Shown: positions 41,854-51,073 of the stretch, one piece after another | Position numbering within the stretch: the first letter of the stretch is position 1 | Layout: every line of letters starts with the position of its first letter | Assembly (NCBI GenBank): GCA_001628005.1 | Contig: LUQU01000004.1 | Location: forward strand, 1 to 64,000 | From: SAR86 cluster bacterium REDSEA-S09_B4 | Lineage (GTDB): Bacteria > Pseudomonadota > Gammaproteobacteria > Magnimaribacterales > Magnimaribacteraceae | Length of the DNA: 64,000 nucleotides | Direction: 5' to 3' | Translations under genes and position numbers: made by a program | The notes under the pieces: model-generated | What the model saw: the letters and a program-made list of their open reading frames with translations, nothing else | Told to the model about the DNA's origin: nothing | Databases searched by the model: none

Positions 41854-44214
41854 ATGAAAGATATTTCGGTTGAAGAGTTAGCTAAGATTGTAGGTACTCC
41901 AGAAGACAAAATTCTGTCACAAATGAAAGAGGCAGGATTGAATCAAACTTTAGCTTCTGACTTAGTTACGGATCAAGACAAGAAAATACTTTTAAATTTT
42001 TTAAAAGGTCAACAAGGAAAGTACTCCAAGACAATCTCACTTAAAAGAAAAAAACCAGCAGAAAGCGCAGTCAAACAGACGACTATAGCTATAAAGAGAA
42101 AGAAGGCTAAGACTTCTGGAGCGGAAGAAGACATTAGAGATGACTCTAAAAGAATCGATTTTGAAAAAATAGAGAAAAAAAGAATTGAAGGAGAGGAATT
42201 TAAGAAATCAGAAGAAGAGAGAAGACAAAAAGAGTCTGAAAAGAAAGTTTCTGTTAAAAGAAGAGCAAAGCCTTCTCAAACTGTAGTCAAGAGAACTAAA
42301 CCTTCTGTAGCACCTAAAGTAATAGAAAAGAAAAAGAAAGTTCAGAAAGATAAGGTTGTTATTTCCAAAAAAGAACTAAAAGAACTTGAGGGAGAAGAGT
42401 TCTTAAGCAAAGAAGAAGGAAAGATTACCGAGCACAGGTTTGAAAAACCAGCTGAATTTGTTTCAAAAAATGTAAAAGTTCCTGAAACTATAACTGTCAG
42501 TGACTTAGCAAAAGAAATTTCAATTAAATCGTCAGAAGTAGTAAAAAAATTGATGGATATGGGAGTGATGGCTACTGTAAATCAAACACTAGATCAAGAT
42601 ACTGCTATTTTGGTCACAGAGGAAATGGGGCATAAGGCCGAACCAGCTCAAGAAGAACTTGCAGAAGATAAGTTAGATGAATTAGTTTCTTATGAAGGTA
42701 CTCAGGAACCTAGAAATCCAGTTATCTCCGTTTTAGGTCATGTAGATCATGGGAAGACCACTCTTTTAGACACAATACGAAATAGTAATGTAACTAACCA
42801 AGAAGAAGGAGGTATTACTCAGAAGATTGGGGCTTATCAGACTGAAACAAAATATGGAAACATGACATTTATTGATACTCCTGGTCACGCAGCTTTTAGT
42901 GAAGTAAGAGCTAGAGGGGCTAATTCTACAGACATTGTTATATTAGTAGTTGCAGCTGATGACGGTCTTCAGCCGCAAACTGAAGAAGCAATCAGTCATG
43001 CTAATGCAGCTGAAGTTCCAATCATTGTAGCGGTTAATAAAATTGACCTTGAAGGATCAGATATAGAAAGAGTAAAGAATGAGCTCTCTTCTAAGGAACT
43101 TGTCCCTGACGATTGGGGAGGAAATACACAGTTTATTCCAGTTTCAGCTTTAAAGGGTGATGGGGTGGATTCTTTATTAGAAGCAGTTTCTTTAGAAGCT
43201 GAAGTACTTGAATTGAAGTCTTATCATCAGGGTCCTGCTCATGGGATAGTTCTAGACTCTAGCATAGAGAAAGGGAAGGGTGCTGTTGCAACAGTTCTTG
43301 TACAAGAAGGGACCTTAGAAATAGGGGATATGATGTTAGTAGGAGAACAAACTAAGAAGATAAGAAGCTTAATGGATGAAAACTCTGTATCTCTAAAATC
43401 TGCAGGTCCTTCAGTGCCTGTATTAATAAGTGGTCTAGATTTACCTCCAAAAGCTGGAGAAGATTTTGTAGTTGTAACAAGTGAAAAAATGGCAAAAGAA
43501 ATTTCTACTGAAAGATCTAAGAAGGCAAGGGAGACTAAACTTGCAAGACAACAAATAACTAATTTGGAATCATTGTTTGATTCTGAATTTACTAATACAA
43601 AAACTCTTAATTTATTAATTAAATCTGATACTTATGGTTCCCTTGAAGCAATATTAGGTTCTTTAAAAAACTTTGAGTCTGAAGAAGTGAAACTAAATGT
43701 CGTTCATGACTCTGTAGGAGGAATAAATACCAATGATGTGAATCTAGCAATGACAACTAATTCTTCGATCATTGGTTTTAATGTTAGAGCTGACAGCCCT
43801 TCTAAAAAACTCGCTGAATCTGAGTCGATTAATATTTCTTACTACGGAATAATTTATGATCTTTTAGATGGAGTAAAAGAAATAATAGAAGGTGAGCTAG
43901 AACCTGAAATAAAAGAAGAAATTTTAGGTACAGCCGAAGTGAAAGATACATTTAAGTCACCAAAGTTCGGTTTGATAGCTGGTTCAATGGTTATTGAAGG
44001 AACAATAAAAGTAAATCAATTTGTAAGGGTAATCAGAGACGACATAGTTATATTTGAAGGTCTTTTGGACTCTCTTCGAAGATTTAAAGATGAAGCTTCT
44101 GAAGTACAGACAGGTACAGAATGTGGAATAGGGATAGAAAATTATTCTGATGTAAAAGTTGGAGATAAGATAGAGGTATTTGACAAAAAAGAAATTAGAA
44201 GAACATTAGGTTAA
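41854..44214 (+). CDS. infB: Translation initiation factor IF-2
   Basis: GHVDHGKTTLLD, DTPGHAAFSEVRARGA; charged N-terminal region. Confidence 0.99.
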   Translation: MKDISVEELAKIVGTPEDKILSQMKEAGLNQTLASDLVTDQDKKILLNFLKGQQGKYSKTISLKRKKPAESAVKQTTIAIKRKKAKTSGAEEDIRDDSKRIDFEKIEKKRIEGEEFKKSEEERRQKESEKKVSVKRRAKPSQTVVKRTKPSVAPKVIEKKKKVQKDKVVISKKELKELEGEEFLSKEEGKITEHRFEKPAEFVSKNVKVPETITVSDLAKEISIKSSEVVKKLMDMGVMATVNQTLDQDTAILVTEEMGHKAEPAQEELAEDKLDELVSYEGTQEPRNPVISVLGHVDHGKTTLLDTIRNSNVTNQEEGGITQKIGAYQTETKYGNMTFIDTPGHAAFSEVRARGANSTDIVILVVAADDGLQPQTEEAISHANAAEVPIIVAVNKIDLEGSDIERVKNELSSKELVPDDWGGNTQFIPVSALKGDGVDSLLEAVSLEAEVLELKSYHQGPAHGIVLDSSIEKGKGAVATVLVQEGTLEIGDMMLVGEQTKKIRSLMDENSVSLKSAGPSVPVLISGLDLPPKAGEDFVVVTSEKMAKEISTERSKKARETKLARQQITNLESLFDSEFTNTKTLNLLIKSDTYGSLEAILGSLKNFESEEVKLNVVHDSVGGINTNDVNLAMTTNSSIIGFNVRADSPSKKLAESESINISYYGIIYDLLDGVKEIIEGELEPEIKEEILGTAEVKDTFKSPKFGLIAGSMVIEGTIKVNQFVRVIRDDIVIFEGLLDSLRRFKDEASEVQTGTECGIGIENYSDVKVGDKIEVFDKKEIRRTLG

Positions 44215-44534
44215 TGAAGTCTTCAGATTTTAATCGCTCTGATCGCCTTTCAGATCAAATAAGAACTGAGATAGCTGCAATTCTAAGAAATGAAGTAAAA
44301 GACCCCAGACTTAAAGGTATTACAATAATAAGAGTAGAGCTTTCAAAAGATATTAGTAAAGCTTATATAATTTTCTCAAGCTTAAATAGTTTTACTCAAA
44401 TAAGTTCGTTAGAGGTTGAAAAAGGCTTAAAAAAAGCTAAAGGCTTTATTAGAAGTAATTTAGGAAAAAGGTTAAATGTTAAGCGACTACCAGAGCTTTC
44501 ATTCCAGGAAGATCAGACAAGCTCCTTTTTATGA
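44214..44534 (+). CDS. rbfA: Ribosome-binding factor A (short)
   Basis: RSDRLSDQIRTEIAAILRNEVKDPRLKGITI. Confidence 0.95.
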   Translation: MKSSDFNRSDRLSDQIRTEIAAILRNEVKDPRLKGITIIRVELSKDISKAYIIFSSLNSFTQISSLEVEKGLKKAKGFIRSNLGKRLNVKRLPELSFQEDQTSSFL

Positions 44535-45187
44535 ATGGCTTCTTACTGATTGATAAACCATCTGGTATTTCTTCAAGGGGCTGTTTAGATCTTGTAAAAA
44601 AAATCTTAAACGAAAAAAAAGTTGGTCATTGCGGAACATTGGATCCCTTAGCTACTGGAATGCTTCCTATATCAATAGGTGAAGCAACTAAGTTTAGTTA
44701 TTATGTTAGCAGTCTGCCCAAAACATATAACGTAAAAATCCTTTTTGGATTAGAAACGGATACTGGAGATATTACTGGTATAGAAATATGCAAAGCTGAT
44801 GTTAAATTTTCTAAAAAAGAGTTATCTAAGGCTCTGGAGAGTTTTATTGGAAAGCAGGATCAAATACCCCCCATGTATTCTGCACTGAAGAGGGATGGTA
44901 AACCACTGTACTACTGGGCAAGAAAAGGAGTATCTTTAAAGAGAGAACCTAGACATATTGAAGTTCAAGGTTTGAATTTAAAGTCAGTAACAAAAATGAA
45001 AGAAATCGAGATAGAAATATCTTGTACAAAAGGAACTTATATAAGGGCGTTAGTTCAATCGATCGGAAAATCTTTGAACTCTGCAGCTACTGTCTTAGAA
45101 CTAAGAAGGACACATATAGGGTCATTTAATGAAGAAAACTTGGTAAACAAGTGGACTATAATGCGCGGCAAGAAAAAGAAGGAATAG
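44531..45187 (+). CDS. truB: tRNA pseudouridine-55 synthase, catalytic domain only (C-terminally truncated)
   Basis: GHCGTLDPLATGMLPI catalytic motif; ends RGKKKKE* with no PUA-like domain in frame. Confidence 0.95.
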   Translation: MNGFLLIDKPSGISSRGCLDLVKKILNEKKVGHCGTLDPLATGMLPISIGEATKFSYYVSSLPKTYNVKILFGLETDTGDITGIEICKADVKFSKKELSKALESFIGKQDQIPPMYSALKRDGKPLYYWARKGVSLKREPRHIEVQGLNLKSVTKMKEIEIEISCTKGTYIRALVQSIGKSLNSAATVLELRRTHIGSFNEENLVNKWTIMRGKKKKE

Positions 45188-45309
45188 TAAGATTATACGA
45201 AGAAGAAGGTTCGTTTATAGGAATCGGTAGTGTTGATTCATCTATGAAGGTCTCGCCTAAAAGGCTTTTTAATACTCAAAAATACTCTGCTTCACCTTCA
45301 AAAATTTAG
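45133..45309 (+). pseudogene. truB: Out-of-frame remnant of the TruB C-terminal PUA-like domain (-1 frame)
   Basis: -1 frame reads RKLGKQVDYNARQEKEGIVRLYEEEGSFIGIGSVDSSMKVSPKRLFNTQKYSASPSKI*, resembling E. coli TruB C-terminus GLVRV...[20 protein letters not shown]; stops 8 nt before rpsO. Confidence 0.85.
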
Positions 45310-45317
45310 GAAAAATT

Positions 45318-45587
45318 TTGGTTTTAGATAATTCTAGTAAGAAAGAAATAGTAACAAAGTTTGGTAGGTCCAGTTCAGATACTGGATCTGCAGAAGTTCA
45401 AATAGCACTTTTGTCAGCTAATATTGATTCACTCCAATCTCATTTCTCAGAAAACTCTAAAGATCACCATTCAAGAACTGGTTTGATAAGGATGGTAAAT
45501 AAAAGACGGAAACTCCTAGATTATTTGAAAGAGAAGAAGCCCGAAACTTATTCTAAGCTTTTAAGTGAGCTTGGTTTAAGAAGATAA
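45318..45587 (+). CDS. rpsO: 30S ribosomal protein S15 (TTG start)
   Basis: GSAEVQIALLSANIDSLQSHFSENSKDHHSRTGLIRMVNKRRKLLDYL. Confidence 0.98.
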   Translation: MVLDNSSKKEIVTKFGRSSSDTGSAEVQIALLSANIDSLQSHFSENSKDHHSRTGLIRMVNKRRKLLDYLKEKKPETYSKLLSELGLRR

Positions 45588-45606
45588 ATCTATTTATTTC
45601 CTTTTT

Positions 45607-45635
45607 ATAAAACCCTTAGGGGGTATTTTTATTAA
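45607..45635 (+). terminator. Hairpin/terminator-like element between rpsO and pnp
   Basis: AAAACCCTTAGGGGGTATTTTTATT. Confidence 0.5.
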
Positions 45636-45649
45636 TAATTAAAAAACAT

Positions 45650-47737
45650 ATGGAAAATTACAAGAAAATTACAAAAATTGGCAATAATGAAATTGTCTTT
45701 GAAACAGGAAAAGTAGCGAGACAAGCTACCGGTGCGGTATTAGTATCCTCAGGTAATACTCAGGTTCTATCTACGGTGGTTGTAGGAAAGCCACCAGGAG
45801 AACGTCAAGATTTCTTTCCGCTTACAGTTAACTATTTAGAAAAAACTTATGCTACAGGAAAAATTCCAGGAGGATTCTTCAAGAGAGAGGGAAGGCCTAC
45901 CGAAAAAGAAACTTTAACCTCAAGATTAATTGATAGACCAATACGACCACTTTTTGAAAATGACTTCTTATATGAAGTTCAAGTCATTTGTACTGTGCTT
46001 TCATCTGATAAAGATGAAGATCCAGATATCCTCTCTTTCTTGGGTGCTTCAGCTGCTTTAGCTATTTCAGGTCTTCCATTTAAAGGTCCTTTAGGGGCTG
46101 CAAGGGTAGGATTTATAGAAGGTCAGTATGTTATCAATCCTCTACGAAGTGAAATGGAGAATTCTTATTTAGATATGGTAATTGCTGGCAGTGACTCAGC
46201 TGTGATCATGGTGGAATCTGAAGCCAAGGAGCTAACTGAGGATCAGATGTTAGGAGGAATCCTTTTTGCCCATCAAGAAATGCAAGAGTCTATTAAAGCT
46301 ATAGAGGAAATGGCAAAAGAAGTTGGGAAAGAGCCTTTTGAGTATGAACCAAAAACTATAGATGAAAATCTATTAAAGACTGTAGAGAAAAATTTTACCG
46401 ACAAGATCACCGAAGCATATTCAATTAAAGATAAGCAAGAAAGAGTGCAATTTATAGCTGGAATCAAAGAAAAACTGATTGAAGAAAAAATACCAGAAGA
46501 TGAAGACTCCGAAATCTCTGAATCAGATTTACTGGATGCTTTTAAAAAGGTAGAAAAAAAGATTGTAAGGACAAGACTCCTAAATGGTGAGGCTAGAATT
46601 GATGGTAGAGACCTGGATACGGTAAGACCTATTTTTGTTGAAGCTGGTCTTTTACACAATACACACGGTTCCGCTTTATTTACGAGAGGTGAAACTCAAG
46701 CCATAGTGGCTGCAACATTAGGTTCTCCCAGGCAAGCTCAATTAATTGATGCACTTGAAGGAGAGTTTAAGGATCAATTTATGCTTCACTATAATTTCCC
46801 ACCATATTCAGTAGGAGAAGCTAGCTTTTTAGCTGGTCCTAAACGTAGAGAAATAGGCCATGGAAAACTGGCGAGAAGAGCTTTAGAAGCGGTACTTCCT
46901 GATCCTGAAGAATTTCCTTATACGATCAGGGTTGTTTCTGAAATAACTGAATCTAATGGTTCTAGCTCTATGGCGTCTGTTTGCGGATCTAGCTTGGCTC
47001 TCATGGATGCCGGTATACCAATTAAAAAATCAGTAGCAGGAGTAGCGATGGGCTTGGTAAAAGAAAATGAAGATTTCGCTGTTATTACTGACATTTTAGG
47101 TGATGAAGATCATTTAGGAGATATGGATTTTAAAGTTGCAGGAACTGCTGATGGAATAACAGCTCTTCAAATGGATATTAAGATAGATGGCATAACAGAA
47201 GAAATCTTTGATGACGCCTTAAAAAAGGCTAATAAGGCTAGGTCTGTAATTCTTGAAAAGATGAATGAAGAGCTTTCTAAACCCAGAGAAGAACTATCCT
47301 CAAAAGCTCCTCAAGCTGTAATAATTCAGATTGATACTAAGAAGATTAGAGATGTTATTGGAAAAGGCGGAGAGACAATTAGAGGGTTAGTTGAAGAGAC
47401 AGGAGCACAGATTGATGTTGATGACTCAGGTAAAGTAACAGTTTATGGAGACACTCCTGAATCAAGGTCTATGGCGGTTGAAAGGATAAATGCGCTGACT
47501 GAAGAGCCTGAGGTTAATAAGATTTACACAGGGAAAGTAGCAAACATAGTTGATTTTGGTGCTTTTGTGACAATCATGCCTGGAAGAGATGGTCTAGTTC
47601 ATGTTTCAGAAATTTCTGAAGAAAGAGTTGAAAATGTGTCAGATTATTTCGTAGAAGGAGAAGAAGTGAAGGTAAAAGTGTTAGAAGTAGACAGACAAGG
47701 TAAGATCAGATTAACCATGAAAGGACTGGACGATTAA
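45650..47737 (+). CDS. pnp: Polynucleotide phosphorylase
   Basis: RNase PH repeats, KH domain IGKGGETIRGLVEETGAQIDVDD, S1 domain. Confidence 0.99.
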   Translation: MENYKKITKIGNNEIVFETGKVARQATGAVLVSSGNTQVLSTVVVGKPPGERQDFFPLTVNYLEKTYATGKIPGGFFKREGRPTEKETLTSRLIDRPIRPLFENDFLYEVQVICTVLSSDKDEDPDILSFLGASAALAISGLPFKGPLGAARVGFIEGQYVINPLRSEMENSYLDMVIAGSDSAVIMVESEAKELTEDQMLGGILFAHQEMQESIKAIEEMAKEVGKEPFEYEPKTIDENLLKTVEKNFTDKITEAYSIKDKQERVQFIAGIKEKLIEEKIPEDEDSEISESDLLDAFKKVEKKIVRTRLLNGEARIDGRDLDTVRPIFVEAGLLHNTHGSALFTRGETQAIVAATLGSPRQAQLIDALEGEFKDQFMLHYNFPPYSVGEASFLAGPKRREIGHGKLARRALEAVLPDPEEFPYTIRVVSEITESNGSSSMASVCGSSLALMDAGIPIKKSVAGVAMGLVKENEDFAVITDILGDEDHLGDMDFKVAGTADGITALQMDIKIDGITEEIFDDALKKANKARSVILEKMNEELSKPREELSSKAPQAVIIQIDTKKIRDVIGKGGETIRGLVEETGAQIDVDDSGKVTVYGDTPESRSMAVERINALTEEPEVNKIYTGKVANIVDFGAFVTIMPGRDGLVHVSEISEERVENVSDYFVEGEEVKVKVLEVDRQGKIRLTMKGLDD

Positions 47738-47811
47738 ATATTTGAAAGTTTAAGTCTTTTATGCTAAGTCCTTATTTGTTTATTTAATTACTTTACTGTT
47801 AAATACCGGAG

Positions 47812-47830
47812 TCCGGGTTCTGCCTGGACG
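47812..47830 (+). promoter_or_regulatory. Stable hairpin in 5' region of the small membrane protein gene
   Basis: GTCCGGG-TTCTG-CCTGGAC, 7-bp stem with one G:U. Confidence 0.5.
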
Positions 47831-47858
47831 TTTGTTTAGCTAAATTAATGGGTGAAAT

Positions 47859-48077
47859 ATGAATGCACTTAATATGGTAAAAGATCTAATAGGTCAATTA
47901 ACTGGCATCATAGTATCTCTAATCGCACTTGGAGTTGCTGCTGGAGTAGTATTCGGCGGTGGTCTTCCTTTTGTAGGTGGAGTTCTTGATGGCCTTCTTG
48001 GACTAGTTAACACTCTTGGTGATAACGGTCTAGTAGGTTTAATCGTACTAGCGGTTTTACTTGACCTTTATAGATAA
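47859..48077 (+). CDS. Small hydrophobic membrane protein A (72 aa), unknown function
   Basis: RBS-like GGGTG upstream; two hydrophobic segments; paralogous to the next ORF; own terminator. Confidence 0.75.
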   Translation: MNALNMVKDLIGQLTGIIVSLIALGVAAGVVFGGGLPFVGGVLDGLLGLVNTLGDNGLVGLIVLAVLLDLYR

Positions 48078-48099
48078 GTTTTTACTTAGCTATTGCATA

Positions 48100-48135
48100 G
48101 AAAGGGGGCCTCTAAAGGTACCCCTTTCTTTTTTT
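48100..48135 (+). terminator. Intrinsic terminator after small protein A
   Basis: GAAAGGGG...CCCCTTTC followed by TTTTTTT. Confidence 0.85.
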
Positions 48136-48155
48136 AGGGTTACTTAGGGGGTGAT

Positions 48156-48383
48156 ATGGATCTTGTAGAAAGAATAAAACGTTGGTTGTGGGAAGCAACT
48201 AAGCTTTTAGCTTTGATAGTAGCTGTTTCAGTATTGGTTTCTGTTCTGTTTGGACCTTCAGCACCATTTTTTGGTAATGTTATGACAAACTTGGGACCGG
48301 TTATTGATACACTGGGATCTGAAGGATTGGCTGTCATCATAGCTCTAATAATAATTTTAGGGATTTGGAACGGCAGATCATAA
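48156..48383 (+). CDS. Small hydrophobic membrane protein B (75 aa), paralog of A
   Basis: Shared FG-x3-PF-x-G-x-V...TLG-x2-GL pattern; preceded by TTAGGGGGTGAT. Confidence 0.75.
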   Translation: MDLVERIKRWLWEATKLLALIVAVSVLVSVLFGPSAPFFGNVMTNLGPVIDTLGSEGLAVIIALIIILGIWNGRS

Positions 48384-48394
48384 AAAAGGATTAA

Positions 48395-48430
48395 AATAAA
48401 AAAGGCATCTTTAAGGTGCCTTTTTTATTT
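48395..48430 (+). terminator. Intrinsic terminator after small protein B
   Basis: AAATAAAAAAGGCA-TCTTTAAGG-TGCCTTTTTTATTT. Confidence 0.85.
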
Positions 48431-48441
48431 GGGAAAAAAAT

Positions 48442-49242
48442 ATGAAGATACAAGAAGGAAGGGTCTCGATTGAAGAGGCAGTTGAAATAGGAACAGGGGG
48501 TCAAAAAGTCTTATTTGCAGATATATTCTTACCTCCTAAAGAAGAGCTTAATAGACCTGCAATTTTGTTTGTTCACGGAGGAGGGTGGATAGAAGGTGAT
48601 AGATCTCAACTTAGAGGGTATGGCATTTTATTAGCTAGATTGGGATTCGTAACCATGTGTAATTCTTATAGATTATCTAATGAAGCACATTGGCCAGCTC
48701 AAATCCAAGATGTTAAGTGTGCTATTAGGTATCTAAGAGCTAATGCACAGAAGTTAGGCATTGACCCTGAGAGAATTGGTGTATCGGGTAATTCAGCTGG
48801 TGGTCATTTATCTTTAATGGCTGCTGCGACTTCATATGATGATAGCTTTGAGGGTGATGGGGGTAACAACGATGTATCATCAAAAGTAAAAGCTACTTGT
48901 GCTATTTATCCTCCCACCACAATTCGTCAGTTGGACCTTGATCCTCTTGAAAATGCTTATGCCATGCTCATGGGTTCAGAAGCTAACGAAGAGGATTATA
49001 AGAAAGCAAGCCCTATGAATTACGTATCCCAAGATTTTCCACCTTGTATGTTGGTTCATGGGTCCACGGATAGTGTTGTCCCTTTAAAAGAAAGTACAGG
49101 CTTCTACGATAAACTGAAAGAAAAAAATATACCTGCTTCTCTGCATGTCTATTCGGAAGAAGATCATGCCTTTGATGGTGAAAGTGAGAAGGGAAGGAGT
49201 GTGGCAGACTTACAGGCCTTATTCTTTAAAAAATACCTTTAA
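48442..49242 (+). CDS. Alpha/beta hydrolase (esterase/lipase, HSL-like)
   Basis: HGGGW oxyanion motif, GVSGNSAGGHLS nucleophile elbow, EEDHAFD. Confidence 0.88.
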   Translation: MKIQEGRVSIEEAVEIGTGGQKVLFADIFLPPKEELNRPAILFVHGGGWIEGDRSQLRGYGILLARLGFVTMCNSYRLSNEAHWPAQIQDVKCAIRYLRANAQKLGIDPERIGVSGNSAGGHLSLMAAATSYDDSFEGDGGNNDVSSKVKATCAIYPPTTIRQLDLDPLENAYAMLMGSEANEEDYKKASPMNYVSQDFPPCMLVHGSTDSVVPLKESTGFYDKLKEKNIPASLHVYSEEDHAFDGESEKGRSVADLQALFFKKYL

Positions 49243-49262
49243 AATTTCTAAAAGGAAAAAGC

Positions 49263-49340
49263 TGGTGGCTATGGGTAGACTTGAACTACCGACCTCAGCA
49301 TTATGAATGCTGCGCTCTAAACCAGCTGAGCTACATAGCC
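49263..49340 (-). tRNA. tRNA-Met(CAT), elongator
   Basis: Minus strand GGCTATGTAGCTCAGCTGG...CAGCATTCATAATGCTG...CATAGCCACCA. Confidence 0.93.
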
Positions 49341-49386
49341 AAGGGTCAGGATTGTCAAAGCCTAGCTTCGGAAAGTCAAGTTTGTA

Positions 49387-50472
49387 TTAGACATTAAACA
49401 AGAAATGCATAATGTCTCCATCCTTAACTAAGTAATCTACACCTTCAGTTCTTAGTTTCCCAGCAGATTTTGCTCCAGCTTCTCCTTTGTAAGTCATAAA
49501 GTCATCAAAAGAGATTGTTTCAGCTTTAATAAAGCCCCTTTCAAAATCAGTATGTATTTGACCTGCTGCCTCCGGAGCTGTCATACCTTTTTTTAAATTC
49601 CAAGCTCTAACCTCCTTAGGACCAGCAGTAAAGAAAGTTATTAAATTAAGCATGGAGTAGCTTTCTCTTATTAATTTATTTAAACCCGGTTCATTCATGT
49701 CCATGTGTTTAAGCATCTCAAGACGTTCTTCTGTTTTTAACTCAGCTATTTCTGCTTCAATTTGATTACACAAAGCAAGCCCTCTAGACCCTTTGGATTC
49801 AGCATATTCTTTTAATTCTTGTAGTAAAGAGCTTGTTTTTTGGGGCTCTTCTACATTTGCAATGTATAGGCAAGGTTTTATGGTTATTAGTTGGAGATCT
49901 TTAAAGTCATCTTTATATATACTCATAGTAGAATCTCTTCCAAGGATTCCTTCCCCCATCTCTTTTGCAAGAATTTCTAACTTTTCTAGTTGAGAGGCAG
50001 CAGATTTATCACCGGTTTTAGAAACTCTTTCTAATTTATCTTTAGCATTTGAAACTGTTTCAATATCAGCTAGAAGCAATTCAGTTTCCACTACTTCTAA
50101 ATCTACTATAGGATCAATTTCATCATGTACGTGACTTATGTTCTTATCTTCAAAACATCTAACTACATGGATTATGGCTTGCGTTTCTCTTATATGAGAC
50201 AAAAATTGATTACCTAAGCCCTCTCCCTTGCTCGCACCTTTTACTAACCCTGCTATGTCTACAAATTCTGTTGTTGTTGGGATGGTTGATAAGGGACTCA
50301 CTATTGTTGAAATTTTTTTCAGGCGATCATCAGGAACGGAAACCATTCCTTGGTTTGGTTCTATAGTACAAAAAGGAAAATTTTCAGCGTCTATGCCAGC
50401 GGCAGTTAAAGCATTAAATAAGGTTGATTTACCTACGTTTGGTAATCCTACGATTCCACATTTCAGACTCAT
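49387..50472 (-). CDS. ychF: Redox-regulated ATPase YchF
   Basis: GIVGLPNVGKSTLFNALT; NFPFCTIEPNQGMV. Confidence 0.98.
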   Translation of the reverse strand: MSLKCGIVGLPNVGKSTLFNALTAAGIDAENFPFCTIEPNQGMVSVPDDRLKKISTIVSPLSTIPTTTEFVDIAGLVKGASKGEGLGNQFLSHIRETQAIIHVVRCFEDKNISHVHDEIDPIVDLEVVETELLLADIETVSNAKDKLERVSKTGDKSAASQLEKLEILAKEMGEGILGRDSTMSIYKDDFKDLQLITIKPCLYIANVEEPQKTSSLLQELKEYAESKGSRGLALCNQIEAEIAELKTEERLEMLKHMDMNEPGLNKLIRESYSMLNLITFFTAGPKEVRAWNLKKGMTAPEAAGQIHTDFERGFIKAETISFDDFMTYKGEAGAKSAGKLRTEGVDYLVKDGDIMHFLFNV

Positions 50473-50481
50473 CTAAAAATT

Positions 50482-51060
50482 TTATGTATGCAATTCAAGC
50501 ATTGCCTGCTGCCATTTACTTTTGATAATTAAATCTAATATGTCTAATGTATTCTCAAAAGAGGTATCTAATATTTTTCTATCTGTTTTATTTACCTTAC
50601 TTAAAACATATTTAACTACATCCGCACCTTTTCTTGGGTGGTCAATACCGATTCTCATCCTTAAAAAAGAAGCATCACCCTTTTGACTGTCAATTATGTT
50701 TCTTAGACCGTTATGTCCGCCATGGCCACCACCTTCTTTTAATTTGATTTTGCCTAAAGGCAAATCAAGTTCATCATGAACAATTAGAATATCTTCATTA
50801 GATAGCTTTAAAAAATTTTTTATGGCAGAAACTGTTTTACCACTTTCATTAACATAAACAGTAGGTATGCAAAGATGTATATTCTTTTTTCCTATTTTTT
50901 TGCTACCGTATAAAGCAAAGAACTTATCTTCTTTAGAGAGGGAGATTTTTATCCTGTCAGAAAGAAAGTTGACATAGTCAGCACCACAATTGTGACGGCT
51001 TCCTTGATACTCTTTATCTGGATTGCCCAATCCAACTATGAGCAAATTTTTAGATAACAT
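50482..51060 (-). CDS. pth: Peptidyl-tRNA hydrolase
   Basis: VGLGNPDKEYQGSRHNCGADYV; GGGHGGHNGLRNI. Confidence 0.97.
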   Translation of the reverse strand: MLSKNLLIVGLGNPDKEYQGSRHNCGADYVNFLSDRIKISLSKEDKFFALYGSKKIGKKNIHLCIPTVYVNESGKTVSAIKNFLKLSNEDILIVHDELDLPLGKIKLKEGGGHGGHNGLRNIIDSQKGDASFLRMRIGIDHPRKGADVVKYVLSKVNKTDRKILDTSFENTLDILDLIIKSKWQQAMLELHT

Positions 51061-51073
51061 GCTTTAGGGGCAA

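Noticed and set aside
45133-45150. Programmed -1 frameshifting as the primary explanation for truB
   Set aside because: No canonical slippery heptamer, and the joined product would still lack about half the PUA-like domain. Deletion or assembly error is more economical, though not excluded.
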